Shown one piece after another: positions 1 through 13,639 of a DNA stretch of 64,000 nt (position 1 is the stretch's first letter; every line of letters starts with the position of its first letter). The notes below the pieces were generated by a model. That model was not told the DNA's origin, searched no databases, and saw only the letters and a list, made by a program, of their open reading frames with translations. The position numbers were made by a program, and so were the translations under genes. The stretch comes from Sternotherus odoratus (lineage: Eukaryota > Chordata > Testudines > Kinosternidae), in assembly GCA_032164245.1 (NCBI GenBank), contig JAVMKO010000004.1, positions 35,565,626 to 35,629,625 of the forward strand. The letters run 5' to 3'.

Positions 1-2459
1 ATATTTTAATCCCCATGCTCAGCCATAACACAATATATCTAATAAATATTTCATTCCAATGCCGATAACAACATGGGATTTAATTGGAAAAATCAATATT
101 AAGGCAAACAGCGATACTGGGGACAAGAGAAATAAAATGCACTAAAGTATGGATAGCTATGTTCTAAGTTGGAAGAGAAATCAATGTCCAGAAAACTATA
201 GCTAAAAAGGCAGCTTTGTGTGACCAAAAAGACAAAAATACATATGTTGTGCCAACTCTTCAAAACTTTCACAATCAACTGTTCCATCTTAGTGTCGTGA
301 GTTAGCTGTGTCTTCTAAATCTAGGCATCTCCCTAATTGCTAAAAGTATAAAATGTGTTTCCATTTAGGAGCTGAATCCAATACGTATCAGTGGAATGAA
401 AGACAATTGAGATACTTGACAAATTTACACAGAATAATGTATTCTGAAAGAAATTGTGATTATCATGGTATTCACTCTGCCCCATTTTGTTGTGAAGGTT
501 CTTTAGTGAAGTTAATACAGGGCTTGTGTTTATGAGTTTTTAAATTTTAAAAATTTATATTTATGTTAATTTTCCAAGTAAAAAACAAAATAACATAATC
601 ATGGAACTACCAGGGCTACTCTTTGGTAGGTGGTGAACAAAGCAATCTTATATTCAGTGTTGAGAAACACATGTTGAGAAATACCTTACTCCACAAGTAG
701 TCCCACTAAGTTCCATTGGGCTATTCATAGTGTAAGGCAATATTTGGTGTGTGTAAGGGTCACAAACTTGGCCATAATGCTAGAAAAATTCAATTCAAGT
801 TTTCATTATTTGTTTTTTTGGTTTGCATCTTAATATGGGACATATTTTCATATCCACTCATTCATTCCTTATCAGATAGGACAAATATATGGAGCGTTCT
901 GAGTTGAAACAAATAAACACCACCCACCCCAGTTCAAATAAATACTGGTTTATCTAGTCAGGCAAGACTATTAACTTTGTGTTTCAATCTGATTTAGTTT
1001 TGAGGCACTATTTCAGTTGTTGGCTCTGGAATGGCTGAAAACATATGGTATGATAAAGTTACTGTATATTCTAGTAGCTCACATGGGTCTAATTTAACCT
1101 TAAATCAGTGGAAAATGTACATGTGTTTCAATGCCAACTGAAAATACACAAAAATCTCATCAAAAGATGTAATCATGCTGCTATTAAAAAATGAACTCAG
1201 TTGACATTTTATTCACCTTTGCCTCTTCCCACATGGTCGGTTCATGGAGATTCCCTCCAGCCAACCAAGGCTGATACTGAACATTAAACCTTTTCAGAAA
1301 ATTCAATAGTTCATAAAGAGAGCTGGTGCAGGGGGACTGTGAATGTGATTGCAGCTCCATTCTAAAACCAAAAGCAAACTAAGATCATTCCCATCCTTGC
1401 CCCATTGAAGAGAGTGTCAAAACCTTCTTCAACCAAGTGGGAGGAACCAGGTTAAAGGTCTTATCCTGGACTATTGAAGTAAACTGGAGTTTTGCCATTT
1501 ATTTCAGTGGAAATAAGATCAGGACCTCAGTTGGCAGTGTAACATGCTGTGACAGCAAACTCAGAAGCAAACTACGGCCTATATTATACTGAATGCAATA
1601 GGAAGCCAGCTATTGCTCAGCTCTCTCCATGCATTAACAGAAAAAAAAACATGACTGAGAAGTTGTTTTCTTCAGTTAAAGAAGGGACTCTCTTTAGCAA
1701 CAGGGTCCCTACTGTGTGCTATATTTAATTATTAATTTCTTGCTAATTTTCCTTAATATTTGGATTTGTGTCTATTTTGTTATATAGCTGGATATTAGCT
1801 GTAAAGATCTACTTTAAAACAAATAACCTAACTACTCTCAATGTAAACAGGAAACTAAAAACAACAAGTAAATAGAATCTCCAAGCACAATGAAGAGAAA
1901 AAGCAGGCAGGCAGATAGCCAAGAAAAGGTGCAAGAAGTAATCTAAAAAGGTAAAACAATTACCAATTACCTCATTACATAGCAAGCTAGACATGTCCCT
2001 GCCCCCAAACGTTTACAGAGTAAAAGCAGGAGAGAAGCAGGAAAATTCCTCCAGACCTTGTCTCTGTTGGGTGAGAGCAAAACACATTAATGGCACTGGA
2101 ACTTGATCAGATTTGATCTCTCCCTCATTCCCTTGCTCCCTCTCTCTCTTTTTCCCATTGTGTGTGTATAGATTAGTATGCTTATGTGTTCTTAGACCTG
2201 AGAAAACAAGTTACACTATTTTAAACAAGAATGCATAGCTCCTCAGGGTATTGAATGTACCTCTGTAATTCTGATCCCAGTGATGAAGTAGTGGAAAGTT
2301 GGTGCCATCCCCAATGTGATATCTCAGGGCTGCCATCACTGTGTGAGAGCTGTCTTAGAATTGATCTTGCCTAATGATATTTTTTTAATTTCAGCTGATC
2401 TCTCCCACCAGGCCAATGGGTTAGTCTGTTCATTACCCCAGCTCCCAAAACAGAATCCT
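1..2459. other. No gene recognised; AT-rich unique DNA
   Basis: I see no exon-like open frame, splice-bounded coding stretch or RNA gene. The open frames here are about 60 codons long and have ordinary low-complexity composition. The one repeat-like piece is near 1440-1530, where a segment rich in 'ttgaagtaaactgg' and 'atttcagtgg' resembles the dispersed short palindromic family described in the findings. A short CT-rich run lies near 2125-2160. Confidence 0.6.
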
Positions 2460-2935
2460 GGTATCCAAGAGCCACAGGGCAGCACAGGTTTCCTTCCTCT
2501 CATCCCTGCACTCCACTCTTAGGCCAGCCAAAGAAAGGGTCCTTGCAGGTGCTTCACCCATGCTCTTTTATTTACAGTATTTATACAGTCCCACTGCCCC
2601 AAAACCAGGCCCCTCACGGACCCCTCACTGGGTCCTCTGGCCCCTTGATGCTTGTGTCAGGCCACGGAGACAGACGTAGATCCCTCCTATCCTCCTGCCT
2701 GGTTAGCCTCCTCTCCTGAGCTCTTCCCTGGGTTTATATTCCTCCCTAGTCATCAATCCAACTGGTTCCACTTGGCTCAGTAGATTGCACTGAGCCTGCC
2801 CTAATTAGGGTCTTCAGATGGACTCCCTGCTGAGGGTTTTGGCCCTTTAATCCAGTCCCACCGCAGGGAAGCAGGGGGGAGGAAGGTCATTAGCAAGCAT
2901 CAGGAGGTTTTAAGACCTCTGCCCTGCGACACCAA
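2460..2935 (-). repeat. Possible solo LTR remnant
   Basis: Read on the minus strand, this stretch begins with a TGTCGCAGGGCAG-like end near 2933. It then has a TATA-like motif (ATATAAACCC, near 2735) and, about 160 bases further on, an AATAAA poly(A) signal (near 2568). That order and spacing is what a retroviral LTR shows. It is more GC-rich than its surroundings. I could not find a convincing target-site duplication, no internal retroviral sequence flanks it, and the right-hand (3') edge is a guess. It could instead be another kind of interspersed repeat. Confidence 0.35.
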
Positions 2936-4091
2936 GTATCTTATGTTTCTGTAAAAGAGAGTGTCTTAAAGTGATGTGCATTGGGGCCAGAAATACCCGC
3001 CTCCACCAGAATTTCATTCTTTACTGAAAAGATTTGAGTCAATACATTTTAGCAATTGAAAAGGGGAAAGTGTCTTCTGGACGGAGGGTCAATAGAACAA
3101 GGTCCCCTTCATCTGTAGATGCTATTTTTTGCCTCATTTTCTAGGTTTAGCTTCCTCTGTCCCTCCCCCACATCACTTATTTTTTCTCCCCTCACTCACT
3201 AGAAGCCTGTCCGTTACCAATGCTCCTGAATTTAATAAATTTTGAACCTTGAACCTGGATTTGCTTTTAAAATTTCCCCACTGCCAATAAAGACCCCAGT
3301 TCTAGCCCCCTGCCCATCCTTTTTTGAGCTGTCAGAAATCTGAATGCAGATCTGAATTCCACTCCTTGGCCCAATCGCTAAGCTCAGGATCTGAGTGGTG
3401 TTCTAACTTCTCCTTTCTCCTCCACATACACACATTGTGAGTCCAGAGAGCCGGAAAAGGGACAGTCAACTCAAGAAACCTCCTGTATGTCTCTTCCTGC
3501 CTCTTCCTCTCCTAATGAAAGAATATATGCTTTACTGATAGGCCCCATTTCCATGATCTGTAACTATCTCTAGATCAACAGTGATAGAGCTGGTGAAGAA
3601 TTTGCCAGCTACCCCCTCCTTGGCTTATGGCAGGAACTGGCAGAACATCCTAGTGAGATGAGGTCTTCGGCATTGTGACTGACATCCTATCTGCTCTAAA
3701 GAGTTTCTGATCAATGTTCTCTTTGATTGACCTCACACAACTGTAGTCTCAGCCACACAACCTGCTCCTGACAACAAAACCATGAAGCTCATTTTGTCCT
3801 AATTATTAATATTGTAGGTGGCCCAGGTAGTGACTATTCTTTAGGTTGTTCAACAGTATTTACACAGTATAATTTATGTTAGAATACTTATACACTTGGA
3901 TATTAGTCAATAAATAAACAAACCCCCCACAGTCTTCTGACTTTTCAGAGGATTGTGCAGACATTTGTCTTTGGATTCATTTGAAGGGATATTTGCATTC
4001 CCTATTCCCTTTTAATTTGAATTCTGATTTGACATTAAACCTCAAATCTTATGGAAGCACAATCAAACCCACCAGATTTCAGCTCTAAATA
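2936..4091. other. No gene recognised
   Basis: Unique-looking AT-rich DNA with pyrimidine-rich patches (3120-3200 and 3400-3430). No coding, RNA or repeat feature could be supported. Confidence 0.5.
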
Positions 4092-4245
4092 TGAAATAGC
4101 CATTCATTAACCTATTCTCCAGTGAATTTATCTAACTTTTTAAATCCAGTTATAGTTTTGGCCTTCGCAAAATCCCCTGGCAACTAGTTCCACAGGTTTA
4201 CTGTGATATCCAAGTGTATCAGTTTGTTAATGTTTCTTAATTTAT
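4092..4245 (-). repeat. CR1/L3-like LINE fragment
   Basis: The plus-strand text running from 'ctattctccagtgaat' through 'ccctggcaactag' and 'tccacaggttt' matches, from memory of the family, the complement of the 3' part of a CR1/L3-type LINE. The sense strand of the element is therefore the minus strand. It is heavily diverged and truncated on both sides, and no open frame survives. The assignment rests on recognition of the family and would need a repeat-library search. Confidence 0.55.
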
Positions 4246-7200
4246 TTTAACATCCCAACGTTTAAGGGCATTTGGATCTGGACTCTTGGTTAAGCCTCGT
4301 ATAAAGAGAAAAGTCATTTGCAAAATTCAGTCCTAGACTCAAATTTTGAATACCAGAACTTCAAGGATAATTGAATGTAGAGTTTTAGGGTGCAATCCTG
4401 GCCCTGTTGAATAGAGTGGCAAAACTCCCATTAACTTCACTGGGGTCAGGATTTTATGCTTGGATTTGGGCCCATCTTTAACAGCTATACACGATGACTT
4501 TGTGGGAAAAGATATACCAGTATAGAATATTTGGCATACTATTTTAAGATACCCTGTCATAATTTCTAGCTTTGATACATTTCTTGAGGGGTTATTTTTT
4601 TCCCTCAGATTGATTTTAACTTAAATCTTTTGAACACTGCTGAAGGAACAGTAATGAAAAAGAGATTCCAGGGCTCTGGAATCCTTTGATTTGTCATGAT
4701 CCTGGCTGTCATTAGACATTGTTGCCTGTGTAATGGCAATAATACCTTTAACATTGCATAATAATTTTGAAAAAAGGGAGTTTAAGAATCACTAGATCTT
4801 TGGTAGGTACACCTCAAATTTAAATAAAATAGAAACTAACAAAATATTCACGTCACTGCATATGAATTTAAACCTTCAATTCTTGCTCATCAACCCTTGC
4901 TTTGTCAAAACTCTGATTTAAGTCAGAGATTTGACTGATCAAGGATTTCGGGACTTGTTCCTATTTTTATTGCTTTCTCAGCTCCAAATCATTAAAATGT
5001 TGAACTGACCTAATCCCTGAAAAGCACACTCATGATGTTCGCTCCTTTTCTATCAATATTCTGTTGCTGTGCTTACTTGGAATGTGACACTTTCTCCAGG
5101 CATCTGGCCTTTGTAATATAAAAGTTATATCAGTCACAGAAGGATACTTGCACCTGACATCAGCTTATAGTTCACGCAGTGACACATTTGGAAGATTAGC
5201 TTTCAAGCTTTTTTGTGCCTGAGTGATATCGCTTTTTCCTTTGGTAGGGGAACATTAAAAAAAAAGGTGTTTGTTTTAAATAGCTGAATTAAATATACTT
5301 CATCAGCTAAATGATAACAGTGTGTTGACATAGGTTTATGGAGCAGTACAGAAGACAATCGAATTTTCATGACACTGAAAACTGACAAGTGTATTTGGAT
5401 GGGCTAATTTTTTACTTTTTGAGGTTATTTTAAAAAAAGATCAAACCAGTTCTTAGGTCAATGAACTTTCATCTGTTTTGAAAAAATCACATTCAGAAAC
5501 TATTCTTCCAGTTTCAAACTACTCACCAATGTATACATTTCCCATACGGGCAAGGTTCAGAGGTTGGGATTACGATTAGATGGCACAGAACAAGAGCAAG
5601 GTTTACTGCTTGTTAATTTAACATGCCCAGAGCACAAAGGTTTACAGTGTTCTGTATCACTTCATTGTTTTGATGTATGTATTTCACATAATTGTTGGTC
5701 TGTTTTCCCCCATCTGTGTTGTTACACTAGGGTTAGATACTGCCTTTAAGTCATATGCATAACTCCCACTGATGTCAAGAGCAGTGTATGGATTGAATTG
5801 GGGCATGAAAGAATTTATCAAGCCTGGGAAGGATTTTTAAAGAGTTCAAAACAGAGACAGGGATCTTATGCACGTAACCATCCTGTTGGTTGTCTAGCTC
5901 CAGACACCCCTCCCTGTACTTTTCCCATCTCTTTTGCCCACAGTCTTCCTCCTGTTGGTTTTCCTGTTTGACCTATTTTTATTGTCTCATTTATTTAGGT
6001 TTCTTTCTATCACATCCTTAGTCTGTTATAATGTTTAAGTTCCTATATAGGGCTATCTTATTGTAATGTTGTGGCAGACACTAGCAAGAGGTCAGTTTCT
6101 CTTTCATGGGGCCAAATTCTGATACCTTTACTCAAACTGAATAGTATTTTACTCCATCAGCAGTTCACTTGAAGTCAATGGGATTATTTATGAGAAAAGA
6201 TGCTCCTAAACCTGAGTGAGGGTATCAGAACCAGAGATATTAGATGTACTCTAGTGTCAGCGACAGATACGGGATCATATGATGCAGAATGACTGCATTT
6301 CTATTTTTGTCTATTTCCTGAACGGTTCCTTATAGCCTTTTCCCCTATCTCTTCACACATAATGATAAATCCTACCATGCCTAGCAAAGGGGGAACCAGA
6401 CCTGAAGCTATAATATCTCAGATCCAGATGCTCCTCTGGATTACCAATAGGTCAATGAATACCTGCTGGGAATCCCACTTATAGCAACAAAAAGCAAAGG
6501 GCCAGTGTTTTGATGTATGGCTTGTTGAGGCCTAGAGCTACTGAACTGGTTCATAACAAAACCCAGTGTTGCAAATTAGAGATCTGCCCTGAAGTAAGAT
6601 GCTCTATTTTTTCATGTCTGTGATTCTATTATGGTCTTATTAGAAAACCTAAGGACATGATACAGCATTGGGGCAAACCTTTAAGAGGTCCTGCTCTCAG
6701 TCAGATTCCATCAGGCTGCTGCAGAATTGAACTCCTCTGCTAAACTGTGTGACAAAACTTGCCCGAGGACAGGCAGCAGATGAAGCAGTTACAATAGGAT
6801 AAAAACAAAAAATAAAGTGGTAGATCCGTCCTTTGTGGGTATTGGTTATATTTAGGTTACGTTAGCAAGGAGAGAAAGAAAAAAACCTCAAAACTAAGCT
6901 AGAGATAACGCTGTTCAGTATGCGAAGTTTTATCGTGTGTTGGAGAGTTATTTCTCGGCTTCTTGTTTTTTCTCATATTGTGTAGATTATTATCTGCTTT
7001 GTTAAATCTTGGACAGAAAATCAAAGAGCTGGAGATTATATCAGATTTTAGCAATCCTGTTTAGTTGTGAATGTCTGAGAGGGATTTCCTTTGTGTTTCA
7101 TGTGATCAGCATGCAAATTACAGTGCTTCCCACAAAAACCACTCTGTAAACAGGATATATCTCCTGTAAACAGATTTTATGCTGTAATTCACTACAAATA

Positions 7201-10200
7201 TCACCAGCATCAGTAAATAGTTAATTTCCTTTCTGTTCCTCTCATATCTACTTCCTGTTCGAGAACAACAGGGAAAAGGCCTACCCTTTTGCCGCAGAAT
7301 AAAAAGAGTTCACTTGCGACACTAAATCAAAGGCAACGTATTAAGAATAAACCTATCAAAACACAGTTATCTGAATTCATCTGTCTTGTAACTGCATTGC
7401 AGTTCACGAGATAAAAGGCATAAATTTGGCCCAGTAAAGGTACTTAATACAAAAGTTGGGCAAACTTTTTTGTGCAAATCACAAAGGAGTGGGAATTTGT
7501 TGTCAGTTTTTGTGTGTCATCAGGCTCCCTGAAGGCCCAGTAATTCTGCATTTTCCCTCTAATGAAATAGTTAGCAAATTGTAAATATCACTGATAAGCC
7601 AACAAGCTTTCTGTAGGCAACATGGTTAGCTTCAGATTCTAATAAATTCCTGAAATATGCCAACCTTCATGGATGGATGAAAGAGTTCCATTCATAACCC
7701 AGACATCCAGTTAATGTAACAAATTAACTAAAATAGACTAATGTAGTGTCAGTTGGCAGTTTCATTACTTCATTTAATCTCTTCTTTCCAGACTGTATAA
7801 CAAAATCTCTTACTGACTTCAGAGGATTTTTTTCCTTTTGAAAACACGTCTGTAAAAAAAAACAGTGGACAATGTGATGCAATGCAGAGCTTTTCCCTTG
7901 TTTTAGAGTATTTCCTAATTCCATGGAAAGAAGAAAAGAAATGAATGTTTAATTCACTTTTCCTTGAAGATACAGAATCTTTCCTCTTGAACATCAGAGA
8001 CAAATAGACTGTTTTCAGGCCTGCCCTATCATTATTTCTCCACTCTGGGTATGTATTCTGTTCAGAGTGATGCATTGAAGTCTAAATGAAAACCATTTCT
8101 GTAGTTTCTTTCTAGAAGCTTTTCGTGAAGCATCATTGCACAACTGTGCTATCGACAATTTTAATGATGACATTTTATTTGAGAGGGCATGAGCTGAATC
8201 CCAATGAATAAATTCATGAAGTTTAACCTCTCCATGAACCCATTTCTACTAGCTTTTTGATCTGGTCCTACCCCAGCTCATTAACTGTCCTGACAAAAGC
8301 AGCTATAAAGATTCACATCTGGTCTCACTGGTCCTTTAAAAAAAAGGGGGGGAGGGAGGGAAAAAGCACCATTATGCTTAGCCTGCAAATGATCAGCTGT
8401 ATTTTTGTAAGCAAATTTTTTTTTACTAAAAATGACACATATCATCTAAACTGAATGAGGCATCCTGAATTAGAAGCTATGATGACAGTATAATTATGCT
8501 CAGACCTAATTAATTTCTTTAAAATATATTGTGGATTGAGTCAAATTTATTAAGATGCTGACTGAAAGGCTATCCTGAAGATACTGAGTGAACCAATCTG
8601 TCACATTCAATATTCAGCAGTGCTTTCACGGTCAAGATTAGCACACTTTTAGTGTCCACTATTGCAAAACCATCACTTTTTTCATCCTTTCATGCCTCTG
8701 CCAACTGTGGATCACAGCCCTAAACTTAAGATGGCACCTGTTTGGTATCCATGTTTATGTTGACATCTCTTTGTGCAGCTAATTTCTTTGCCAAGTTATC
8801 CCTAGCCAGGACTACTCAGAAGCTTGTATTTGCCATTTAGGGCCTGAGCAAAAACCCATTGAATCAATGGGAGTCTTGCCATTGACCATCAATTGCTTTT
8901 GGATCAGACTAATACATATTATTTGAATCTGCACAATGCAGATGCACAGACAGACTGATTTCTCACCCACTTCCATGCTTCCCAACCCCCTCAGTATGAG
9001 GTCATAGCAAGCAGTGTTAGTACCTAGAATGAGACCATTTTGTTGTATTTTGGGTTTTCTGGTTGTTCTTACATGCTCAGTTGTCTTCTAAATACTGGAA
9101 GGTTATGAATTTCAGTGTGTCTAGGGCCTTTATTTTCAAAATATTCCTTCAATTTCTAGGACCTTTTTCTATACAGCATATATTCTATCTTTAATCTTTA
9201 AGTATAGTATCTATAGGATAGTCATTTATCTCACTAAATACACTTTTAATAATATATCATTATTTTAGTTATGTACAATTGCTACATTAATTTGAGCTGT
9301 GTGAATAAACAGTTTCTCAGTTCAGTGGATGAACCAAAAAAATGAGAAAAAATTGTTTGGGTTTGCCTGTGGATGCCTGTTCTCATAGTAATTGTCTAAA
9401 TGTACTTGTAGATGTATTTTTAAATCAAAGCCATTTTAATAGGATGTCACTGTTTGACCCGGCCCTTTAATAAGCCATTCTGACAAGCTGATAGATACAT
9501 TTAGAAGAGTTGTAAATTACATGATTTTCTCTTTTCATTTAGCAAAGAAGAGCCTATTAAAGGCATACATAGTGTGTGTGGAGGGAAGAAAAATGTAGGG
9601 TGAGTGAGGTAAAGTAAGCATGATTTAAAATGACACTAGAAAATCCAGGAATTACATTCTACCCCATATCCACTTCCTACTGAAATCAATAGCAAACTTC
9701 TCACTAATTTTGGAGGGAACAGAATGAGACCCTTAATATCACACATGTTTATGACTATTGCTTAATAGGTGTCATTGCCACATTACAATGTGTGATATTG
9801 GTTTGGGTTTGTATATGGTGATATATTTGGGGCAGATTGTGTCCAGTCCCTGTACATGTTCACAAGCAGGGGTGAGAGCAAAATAAGAACCCATCCCTAG
9901 TGCCCCAACATAGCTGCTAAGTAGAATCACAATCAGATGGAACAAAGAATAAGAAAGTGTCTTGGTGCAAAGGGGAACAAATGCTGCATCTTGTAACAGT
10001 GTGGATGTTTGGTCATTCTGTCCTTAGGGTACCTGAAATTTCTGGAGGCCTTGGGTGAAATTGTGTCCCCAAAAAAGCCAATGTTAAGATTCCCATAGAT
10101 TTCAACAGACCCAGGATTTCATCCTTTGTGCCCATTTCAAGCATGGGGGAACAAAGGAGTACGGTAGAAGGAAGCAGGAAAGATTAGCAAAAATGTTTGT

Positions 10201-10914
10201 CCATAATTTGACTGATTTTTAAATAAATACATTAAGAGACTTTTACATTGGACACAATATTGCAATTTTCAAAGTGGCTATTAAGAATGGACTGTAATAA
10301 CTTTTCACAAGAATGTATACTTTAGATCCAGCAACATATGTTGTTATAGTGACATTATTTTGTATATCTCTGTATGTATCTGTATCAAACTACACATTCA
10401 TTCTGTTTTGTGAGCCCCATTTTGATTATAAGATTGTCCTGTGCCTTTCCTGTTGTCTTTTTGCCTACATCTTAGATTAGAATGATAAGAAGTATCAATT
10501 CGACAAAATGCAAATAATGCAGAGCAACATGGGTTGTCAACTTGGAAGGTCTCCTCTTTAATTACAAGCACTCTTGGACAGAAACTTGGCTACCTCCCAG
10601 CCTTTCAAGTAAGATGGCAACCCAGCAGTGGATTATCTGACAAGGGTTTTGAAGTTATTTAGGGTGTCACCTGACAAAAGGGACTGCAGGAAGGATCTGG
10701 GACCTCTAAAAGGACTGACAAACTCAAAGCGTTCTCAGAATGGTGAGGATACTGGAGGGAGGTTTTTGTGTGCAGGTAGTTATTGTTTTTCTACAGATCC
10801 AAATACATCTTTTGTTTTCTCTGGGAGTACAATGTGTGTGTGGTTAGAAATTCTTTTGCAGCGTCTCTGTGTTACTTGCCTACACTGTCACATAATCCCC
10901 AAAGAGGCAGACAG
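4246..10914. other. Gene-free stretch with small dispersed repeats
   Basis: No gene was recognised in these 6.7 kb. Short copies of the dispersed 'cattgacttcaatggg'-type near-palindromic repeat can be seen at about 4390-4460, 6110-6245 and 8840-8915. A purine-rich tract of A8 followed by G-rich sequence lies at about 8338-8365. An octamer-like ATGCAAAT motif occurs near 7112 in otherwise unique DNA. The overlapping open frames at 7724-8075 (66 and 101 codons, minus) show no recognisable domain and I take them as chance. Confidence 0.5.
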
Positions 10915-11224
10915 TAAAGTAAAGGGTCTACAGCTTCGGTGTAACTCAGGGTAGGTATACCCTGAAAATGCGGCAGTGGTGCAGTTGCCACTGTAGCATG
11001 TCAGTGAAGAAACTACTATGCCAATGGAAGAACATCTCCCATCAGCATAATTAACCCACCTCTAGGAGAAGCGGTAGCTGTTGACAGGAGAAGCTTTCCC
11101 ATTGACATTGCACTGTCTACGCTGGGGGTTAGGCTGGTATAACTGCGTCACTCAGGTGCATGAATTTTTCACACCACTGAGCAATGTAGGTAGAACATTG
11201 TAAGTTTAAGGTGTAGACCTGGCC
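10915..11224. mobile_element. Hairpin-rich MITE-like repeat
   Basis: This stretch has the make-up of a common turtle non-autonomous repeat: 'ctgtctacgctggggg' inside, a near-palindrome around 11145-11200 ('gcgtcactcagg', then 'tttttcacac', then 'ccactgagcaatg'), and a 'gtgtagacctggcc' end. No protein is encoded. The terminal repeats are too diverged for me to set exact ends or a target duplication, so the superfamily is left open. The family resembles the copies at 44200 and 63226 in style but is not obviously the same. Confidence 0.5.
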
Positions 11225-12600
11225 TCAGGGAGCATGCAGCAGCTACTGAGGAGGCTTGGGAGAGCTGGCTTTAGTTTAGGGCCTATGCCTCTGGACTGCA
11301 GGGCTTCCACTGCCAAGAGAGGTATCTGATACTGGGTCTGCAGCTGGAGCATATGACAGAGGGTCAGTATCTAAACTCTGTCCAGTTCCATCAAGCCAAG
11401 AGCACATGCAGCCCAAGAGTTGACTCCAGTACAGAGAATTGGTGGTGTCCAGCAGGGGGACCTCATCAGGCCTGTAACACCACTGGATACCACTGCAAAA
11501 GAGTCAGGAGACACTTCCAACCTTGCCCCATCCCACCCTCTCCTCATCCACCTGTTCTGGGGAGACAGTGGGGCTGTACCTTTTCCAAGGTCCTTGCAGA
11601 TGACATAGGGGTCTTTCCTATTAATCCTCTGCATAAGCATGTAGCCTCAGTTCCTCAGTTACAATCTATCCCTATGGGTTTTTTTTTTAACTTCAGCCTC
11701 CAGCACTTCATTATTTGCCTTGAGCTTAACCGGATGAGACACATGAGTCAACTTTAACTTCTAGTGCCTGGATGGCTCACAGAGTAGACTTCAGAAAAGC
11801 TTCAGATGTTTCTCCAAGAGACCCTTCAGAAGATACACAGGCAGTGACCTCCTTATCAGCCTCTCTTTGTTGAGTATCCAAGTTCTGATCAATCTTTTAA
11901 AATAAACCCATGCAGAAAACTTTGTACAGATCTTATAATTAGAGAACCATGTAAAATGTTGGGTTTTTAAAATGTATAGCTCAGATTTTCTGCAGAACAA
12001 CATTTTTTTATTCATTCCCTCCATCTCAACAACTAGATAATTCAATGAAAAATCCTTGGTAGTGCAAATAGTGTTGGACCTAGAGGCCTGATTCTCAGTA
12101 ATTCTATGCTTCCATATGAGTCAAGGATGGAGGATAGGGAATGGGGAGGGCAAAGGCATCTTTAAGGCACCTTGGTGTTCTCCATATTTTGGGGCGATAT
12201 AGGTACCTGCACAATACCCATTATAAATTAGAACAACTCAGGGCTCCTTTAGTTTATGCCCTGCTTCCCTTGGTCTTCTATTAACCTTGGCCAGCACAAA
12301 AGAACCTTACAGCATGCATTACCATATTCCTGACATATATTCCAAATGACCTCAACCCACCTCATGACATCTTTAAGTAGAGATGGGCCTGAATTGTTAT
12401 ATTCAGAGCGATTCTGGTTTGAGAAATTTCTGAGTCTAGGGAGACAGCTGTATTATCTTCTTCTTCAGCTGATCTCTTTCAGCATCATGGAAAATGATTA
12501 AGGGTAGAAAAGAAGGGCTGGCTATGGAAACTTAATGTCCTGTGCACAGACCCTCAGGAATTACTGAAAGGAAAGCATTGATGACACCCACTTTAGTGCA
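11225..12600. other. No gene recognised
   Basis: The region 11230-11760 is richer in GC and contains overlapping open frames on both strands (the longest is 134 codons, plus, at 11353-11757). The frames overlap each other, have no recognisable domain, start without a plausible context and run through a T9 tract, so I read them as chance. The rest is AT-rich unique DNA. Confidence 0.45.
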
Positions 12601-12610
12601 TGTGCAGGTA

Positions 12611-12754
12611 CCGGTAGTATGACCAGATGTCCCAATTTTATAGGGACACTCCTGATTTTTGGGTCTTTCTCTTATACAGGCTCCTATATAAGGCTCCTCC
12701 TATTACCCTCCACCCCCTGTTCTGATTTTTCACATTTGCTGTCTAGTCACCCTA
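12611..12754. mobile_element. Short MITE with 10-bp flanking repeat
   Basis: A 144-bp element with imperfect inverted ends: 'tagtatgaccagat' near the left and 'tgtctagtcacccta' at the right. Inside are 'gatgtcccaattttatagg' and 'ctgttctgatttttcac', which match a repeat common in turtles. It is flanked by identical 10-bp direct repeats, TGTGCAGGTA, at 12601-12610 and 12755-12764. This is good evidence of insertion with a long target duplication. A 9-10 bp duplication would fit a Mutator-like element better than hAT (8) or Tc1/mariner (TA). Non-coding. Confidence 0.6.
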
Positions 12755-13639
12755 TGTGCAGGTAAAGCACCTTACTGATCTATGGGCAACAGAAATTTTT
12801 CTGAGTGAAGGGATGATTGAGTGAAATCTCTCTACATTAAGGTGTTGTTTCCCATACAAACTCAAGGGGGTATTTTAAATCCCACAGTGGCTGGGACTCC
12901 CTTTATCCCATCAACTTCTTTGGTACAATGTAATGAATTGTATGAGATGTAAGAAGAAGCCCTCGGCCTGAGTAATTCGCCACTGGATAAAATACATTTC
13001 TGTTTACTTGAGTTGGAATTATTGGTATGCAATGACAGGAAAATCATTCCCTCCCTCCTCCCCTCTTCTTATTCTGTTTGCATTACTTTTCTTCTTTCCC
13101 TCATTACTTTTGCATATCATTTTATTGCATATACTTCTATGCTTCTATGCATCCACTTTATATCTCTATTCAATTTCTGTGTCCCTCTTTCTTTCTCTCT
13201 CCTGCTTTCCCTCTCTCAGTCTCTCAGTACATCTGTTCTCATTGCTTTTCCTGTTAGATGGCTATCACTTTGAAATGTCACATGGAGCAGCTGTTTTCAC
13301 TGTAATTCTCACAGTACAAGAGCATACCAAAGAGCAATCAGACTTGGAACACCAGACACCAGTGTCTGCAAGAAGGTTCCTTCTCTTCACTTAACATTTC
13401 ATTTATTTTCAGATAAAATACAATTGGATCGACATGTGCTAACAAAAGCACAAAAAAAAAAAAAGATGAAAAAAGATCCAGTTTAGAGACTACAATTTCA
13501 CTATATGAGATTAATGACAAAACTCCCATTGACCTCAATGGAACCAGAATTCCACCCTTAATGTGCTAGCTAAACAAAGGCTATGTCTACAGAACTACAA
13601 TGGCATAACTGCCTTTGAATTAAATGCATCTAACATCTA
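12755..13639. other. No gene recognised; CT-rich patch
   Basis: AT-rich unique DNA. A pyrimidine-rich stretch (about 13040-13230) produces leucine, serine and phenylalanine-rich open frames on the plus strand up to 128 codons long. Their composition is that of low-complexity DNA, not a membrane protein. A poly(A) run of 12 lies near 13452. Confidence 0.5.

Noticed and set aside
7095..7135. Octamer-type ATGCAAAT motif as an enhancer
   Set aside because: A single 8-base motif is expected by chance many times in 64 kb of AT-rich DNA. Conservation data would be needed.
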